Source: Burkholderiales bacterium (GTDB lineage: Bacteria > Pseudomonadota > Gammaproteobacteria > Burkholderiales > Burkholderiaceae). From it: DNA of 7,572 bases. The position numbers were made by a program, and so were the translations under genes. This document shows positions 5,268 to 7,572 of this stretch, one piece after another (position 1 is the stretch's first letter; each line of letters opens with the position of its first letter). The notes under the pieces are model-generated. The model was not told the DNA's origin. It did no database searches and worked only from the letters and a program-made list of their open reading frames with translations. Location: the NCBI GenBank assembly GCA_947372535.1, contig CANBUA010000237.1, forward strand, positions 1-7,572. The letters are read 5' to 3'.

Positions 5268-5300
5268 TTAAGCGGCGAGTGCGAACGATTCGTCGTTTGC
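5268..5300 (-). other. tmRNA proteolysis-tag ORF
   Basis: The eleven codons GCA AAC GAC GAA TCG TTC... to TAA encode A-N-D-E-S-F-A-L-A-A. The C-terminal ALAA is the degron recognised by ClpXP-type proteases. The resume codon is GCA at 5298-5300. Confidence 0.95.
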
Positions 5301-5406
5301 AGTTACTTTGTTTCCAGATGGATTTACGAGGTGGCTGGTCCTCGACATGCCCTGTCCCGAATCCGCACCAACGTCGAAACCAAGTCGGCCCCAGGAGAGA
5401 AGCTCC

Positions 5407-5412
5407 ATTGTA
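5407..5412 (-). promoter_or_regulatory. -10 element of the ssrA promoter
   Basis: TACAAT on the minus strand lies 14 nt before the mature 5' end, placing the start of transcription near 5400 with a short leader to be trimmed by RNase P. The -35 region is GC-rich and has no good TTGACA match at 16-18 nt. Confidence 0.6.
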
Positions 5413-5442
5413 GGCGCGTTCGCCCCGGCGTGGGGCGCGTTC
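5413..5442. repeat. Direct repeat with hairpin between HD-GYP gene and ssrA
   Basis: GGCGCGTTC occurs at 5413-5421 and 5434-5442, exactly 21 bp apart (two helical turns). Between them a 6-bp stem (CGCCCC and GGGGCG, 5421-5437) has a 5-nt loop. The block sits directly upstream of the ssrA -10 box and downstream of the HD-GYP stop. It may be a weak terminator for the latter or a factor-binding site for ssrA; no T-run is present. Confidence 0.5.
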
Positions 5443-6714
5443 TCAGCCGGTCGGCAACTCGGCCGTCAGGCCGGCGCACAGCTGATTGAGGCGGTCTTCG
5501 TCGTCGTCGGTCAGCGTGCCGGCCACCAGTCGGGCGGCGCGCTCGATCTCTTTCAGCCGGGTGCGCAAGGCCCCTTGCACGGCCTCGACTTCAGCGGCCT
5601 CCACCGTGCCGATCGCCTCGGGGCTCCACAGGCCGCTTTCGTTCCAGCCCAGGCGCAGCTTGTGCAGCAGGTAGAGGCTCAGATCGGCGGCGCGCTGCAG
5701 GCCGGCGCTGGGCTCGCCCGGCAGCACGCCTTCCACGTGGATCATGGTCTCTTGCAGCTCCACGTCCAGGCGGGCCAGGGCGCTCTGGATCTCGGGCAGG
5801 CTTTGGCGTGCCGTCATGGGCGGCAAGGTGCGTGCGGCGGCCGAGAGCGGCCCGGCCAGCAGCACATCGAACTCGCCAGGCACCACGCGCAAGGCCACGC
5901 TGGCGTGGTGAAGCGTGGCGCCAGGCAAACGCAGCGCGGCCAGCGCCACCTCCACGGCGGCCAGCAGGCGCCCCAGCGGCGAGATGCGTTCGGCCGTCAG
6001 GCGGTGGGGGTAGCCTGATCCGTCCAGGCGCTCGTGGTGCTCGGCCACCGCACGGGCGATGTCCTTGGGGTAGTTGGTCAGCTGGGTCAGCAGCAGGTGG
6101 CCGATGTGCGGGTGCACCACCAGCTGGCGATAGCTCTCCACATCCAGGGTGCTCAGCGCATCGGCTTCGCCGTAGGCGGGGGAGATGTACATCTCGCCCA
6201 CGTCGTGCACCAGGCCCGCCGTCATGGCCGACACCACCAGGGCGTGGTTGTGGCTGCGCGCCTGGATGATGGCGCCCGCCAGGGCCATGGCCTCCATGGC
6301 ATGGGCAAAGGTGGCCGGGCGGGCGGATTGCACCGAGCTGAGCAGCAGTTGCACCACGGGATGCAGGCGCACGGCCGCGGCGCCTTTGAGCAAGGCATCC
6401 AGATGAGGTTGAACCAGCGGCGCCAGGGGGCGGTTGCCTTCGGCCAGCTGGCGGATGGCATCCTGCAAGGTGGCCGTGGACACACCGTCTTCCACCACCA
6501 GGCAGGTTTCCAGGGGCTCGCGCAAGGCGCGGTCCATCAGCTTGCGTTGAAGATCCTGCGACACCGGCTGGTTGCGCGCCCACAGCTTGATGCCGTTGAT
6601 GTCGAAGATGTCGCTGGCCGCGATGATCGATCGGGTTTCGCTGGCGTCCAGGATGATGGCCAGGGCGTGGGGGTTGGCAACCTTGAAGTCGACTTGGGCG
6701 TTGTCTGTGCTCAT
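5443..6714 (-). CDS. HD-GYP domain protein, putative cyclic-di-GMP phosphodiesterase
   Basis: A 423-residue protein starting at ATG 6712-6714, preceded by AGAGGA at a good distance. Residues 1-115 form an N-terminal region without a domain I can name (INGIKLWARNQPVSQDLQRKLM); no signal peptide or membrane segment is seen. The HD-GYP domain spans about 130-300: H138 (AHAMEAMALA), H170-D171 in LVHDVGEMYI, H201 in HPHIGHLLL, and H226-H227 with DGSGYP (226-236). Such domains hydrolyse c-di-GMP and control biofilm and motility. The usual lysine of HDxGK is glutamate here, a variant also met in related proteins as HDIGE, so activity may differ. The C-terminal 120 residues are helical and unassigned. 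It lies between argJ and ssrA with its own start signals. Domain call is firm; activity inferred. Confidence 0.9.
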   Translation of the reverse strand: MSTDNAQVDFKVANPHALAIILDASETRSIIAASDIFDINGIKLWARNQPVSQDLQRKLMDRALREPLETCLVVEDGVSTATLQDAIRQLAEGNRPLAPLVQPHLDALLKGAAAVRLHPVVQLLLSSVQSARPATFAHAMEAMALAGAIIQARSHNHALVVSAMTAGLVHDVGEMYISPAYGEADALSTLDVESYRQLVVHPHIGHLLLTQLTNYPKDIARAVAEHHERLDGSGYPHRLTAERISPLGRLLAAVEVALAALRLPGATLHHASVALRVVPGEFDVLLAGPLSAAARTLPPMTARQSLPEIQSALARLDVELQETMIHVEGVLPGEPSAGLQRAADLSLYLLHKLRLGWNESGLWSPEAIGTVEAAEVEAVQGALRTRLKEIERAARLVAGTLTDDDEDRLNQLCAGLTAELPTG

Positions 6715-6783
6715 GACAGGGTCCTCTGACGCACCCCGTGGGCGCTCTTCAGACCATTGTCAGATTCCGGCCCCGGGCGTGCG

Positions 6784-6807
6784 CGCCAAATAGGGCCGGC
6801 TTTGGCG
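6784..6807 (-). terminator. Weak hairpin after argJ
   Basis: The arms CGCCAAA (6784-6790) and TTTGGCG (6801-6807) with a 10-nt loop lie 9 nt beyond the argJ stop. No T-run follows, so it may be an imperfect terminator or an RNA-stabilising hairpin. The rest of the 101-bp gap to the HD-GYP start shows a ribosome-binding site but no convincing promoter. Confidence 0.35.
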
Positions 6808-6815
6808 AGTTTGTA

Positions 6816-7572
6816 TCAGCTGCGGTAATCCGCGTTGATGGTCACGTAGTCGTGCGACAGGTCGCAGGTCCAGACCGTGGCGCTGGCCGTGCCGCGGGCC
6901 AGGCCCACGCGGATGGTGATCTCGCTTTGCTTCATCACGCGCTGGCCGTCGGCTTCGCTGTACTCGGGGCGGCGGCCCCCCTTGCTCACCACATGCACGT
7001 CGTCCAGATGCAGCTCGATCAGGCTTTGATCCAGATCATCGATGCCGGCATAGCCCACGGCGGCCAGGATGCGGCCCAGGTTGGGGTCGCTGGCAAAGAA
7101 CGCGGTCTTGACCAGGGGCGAGTGGGCGATGGCGTATGCCGCCTGCTTGCACTCGGCCTCGTTGCGGCCGCCTTCGATGGTGATGGTGATGAACTTGGTG
7201 GCGCCTTCGCCGTCACGCACGATGGCCTGGGCCAGTTTTTGCGCCACCTCGATCAACGCGGCGCGCAGGGCCTGGCCTTCGGCACTGGCCAGGTCAGTGA
7301 TCTCGGCATGGGCGGCCTGGCGGGTGGCGATCAGCACGAAGCTGTCGTTGGTCGAGGTGTCGCCGTCGATGGTGATGCGGTTGAAGGAGGCATCGGCCGC
7401 TTCGGTCACCAGGGCTTGCAGCAGGCCCGGTGCCACGTTGGCGTCGGTGGCAACATAGCCCAGCATGGTCGCCATGTTCGGCTTGATCATGCCGGCGCCC
7501 TTGCTGATGCCGCTCATGGTGACGCTGTGGCCGCCGATGGTGACGGTGCGCGAACCGGCCTTCGGCTGCGTG
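6816..7572 (-). CDS. argJ: Bifunctional glutamate N-acetyltransferase / amino-acid acetyltransferase ArgJ, C-terminal part
   Basis: The frame is open to the right edge; 251 residues are visible of a usual total near 410, so the start is outside the window. ArgJ transfers the acetyl group from N-acetylornithine to glutamate (and in bifunctional forms uses acetyl-CoA) in cytoplasmic arginine biosynthesis. The precursor cleaves itself before a threonine that becomes the nucleophile: this is the T in IKPNMATML, codon at 7467-7469. Other family blocks are [51 protein letters not shown] and the C-terminus [11 protein letters not shown]. All key residues seen are intact. The ATG at 7515-7517 lies inside the gene and is not the start. 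It belongs to the housekeeping flank of ssrA. Confidence 0.97.
   Translation of the reverse strand, partial: TQPKAGSRTVTIGGHSVTMSGISKGAGMIKPNMATMLGYVATDANVAPGLLQALVTEAADASFNRITIDGDTSTNDSFVLIATRQAAHAEITDLASAEGQALRAALIEVAQKLAQAIVRDGEGATKFITITIEGGRNEAECKQAAYAIAHSPLVKTAFFASDPNLGRILAAVGYAGIDDLDQSLIELHLDDVHVVSKGGRRPEYSEADGQRVMKQSEITIRVGLARGTASATVWTCDLSHDYVTINADYRS

Larger units (their letters stand above)
5021..5392 (-). ncRNA. ssrA: tmRNA (transfer-messenger RNA)
   Basis: This one-piece tmRNA of 372 nt rescues stalled ribosomes and tags the unfinished proteins for proteolysis. The 5' end GGGGCCGACTTGGTTTCGACG (minus strand, from 5392) and the 3' end GGCTCCACCA (to 5021) form a 7-bp acceptor stem with one G-U pair; CCA is encoded. 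A T-arm with GGTTCAATTCC lies near the 3' end. The tag reading frame at 5268-5300 encodes ANDESFALAA followed by TAA. The 3' end is probably the attachment site of the neighbouring element, and the gene remains intact, as expected when an element restores the 3' sequence. Its promoter is close upstream and a strong terminator lies downstream. Confidence 0.97.

Noticed and set aside
5308..6729. Several long plus- and minus-strand frames over the HD-GYP gene and ssrA
   Set aside because: They are rich in Arg, Pro, Ala and Gln, show no domains, and overlap a gene with clear HD-GYP motifs or the tmRNA.
7515..7517. ATG as start of ArgJ
   Set aside because: The reading frame continues upstream to the edge with ArgJ-like sequence ([13 protein letters not shown]), and the protein would lack its alpha chain.

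Overview
The window looks like a GC-rich betaproteobacterial chromosome, probably Burkholderiales. Evidence is the one-piece tmRNA with an ANDESFALAA tag, the style of ArgJ and of the HD-GYP protein, and high GC in nearly every gene. Every gene I can support is on the minus strand, so the window reads right to left.

Right side (about 5021-7572) is ordinary chromosome. It holds the 3' two-thirds of argJ (arginine biosynthesis, cut by the right edge), an HD-GYP domain protein likely to act in cyclic-di-GMP turnover, and ssrA (tmRNA, 5021-5392) with its promoter, encoded CCA end and peptide tag.

The left side (1 to about 5020) appears to be an integrative element placed at the 3' end of ssrA, a classic tyrosine-integrase target. 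Between ssrA and the integrase start lie a strong hairpin terminator and several short direct and inverted repeats of the kind used as integrase arm sites. The integrase locus is broken. The N-terminal half of a P4-type (DUF4102) integrase runs out of frame into the catalytic half of a different tyrosine-recombinase family (Integrase_1-like). Behind it come degenerate PEV-type repeats, a scrap resembling the C-terminus of a type I restriction specificity subunit (HsdS), and a frameshifted fragment of a RhuM-family protein. The element is therefore a mosaic that has probably lost self-mobility.

Downstream of this graveyard is an intact, tightly packed minus-strand gene set. It runs from an AbiEi-family antitoxin/repressor whose usual AbiEii toxin is absent, through a 31-codon ORF overlapping it by ATGA, to an AlbA_2/HATPase protein with a PEVT tandem repeat and a C-terminal winged helix. 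Next is a 181-residue uncharacterised protein (DUF6155-like), then a gene overlapping it by 8 nt that encodes a zinc-ribbon plus archaeo-eukaryotic primase (AEP) domain of the TOTE conflict-system type. This last gene runs off the left edge, where a helicase and possibly a nuclease are expected. The spacing (9 nt gap, 8 nt overlap) suggests co-expression. The combination of AbiEi regulator, Schlafen-type AlbA/ATPase, small protein and TOTE primase on an ssrA-inserted element is the best candidate here for a little-described anti-mobile-element defence system. That function is inference from domains and context.
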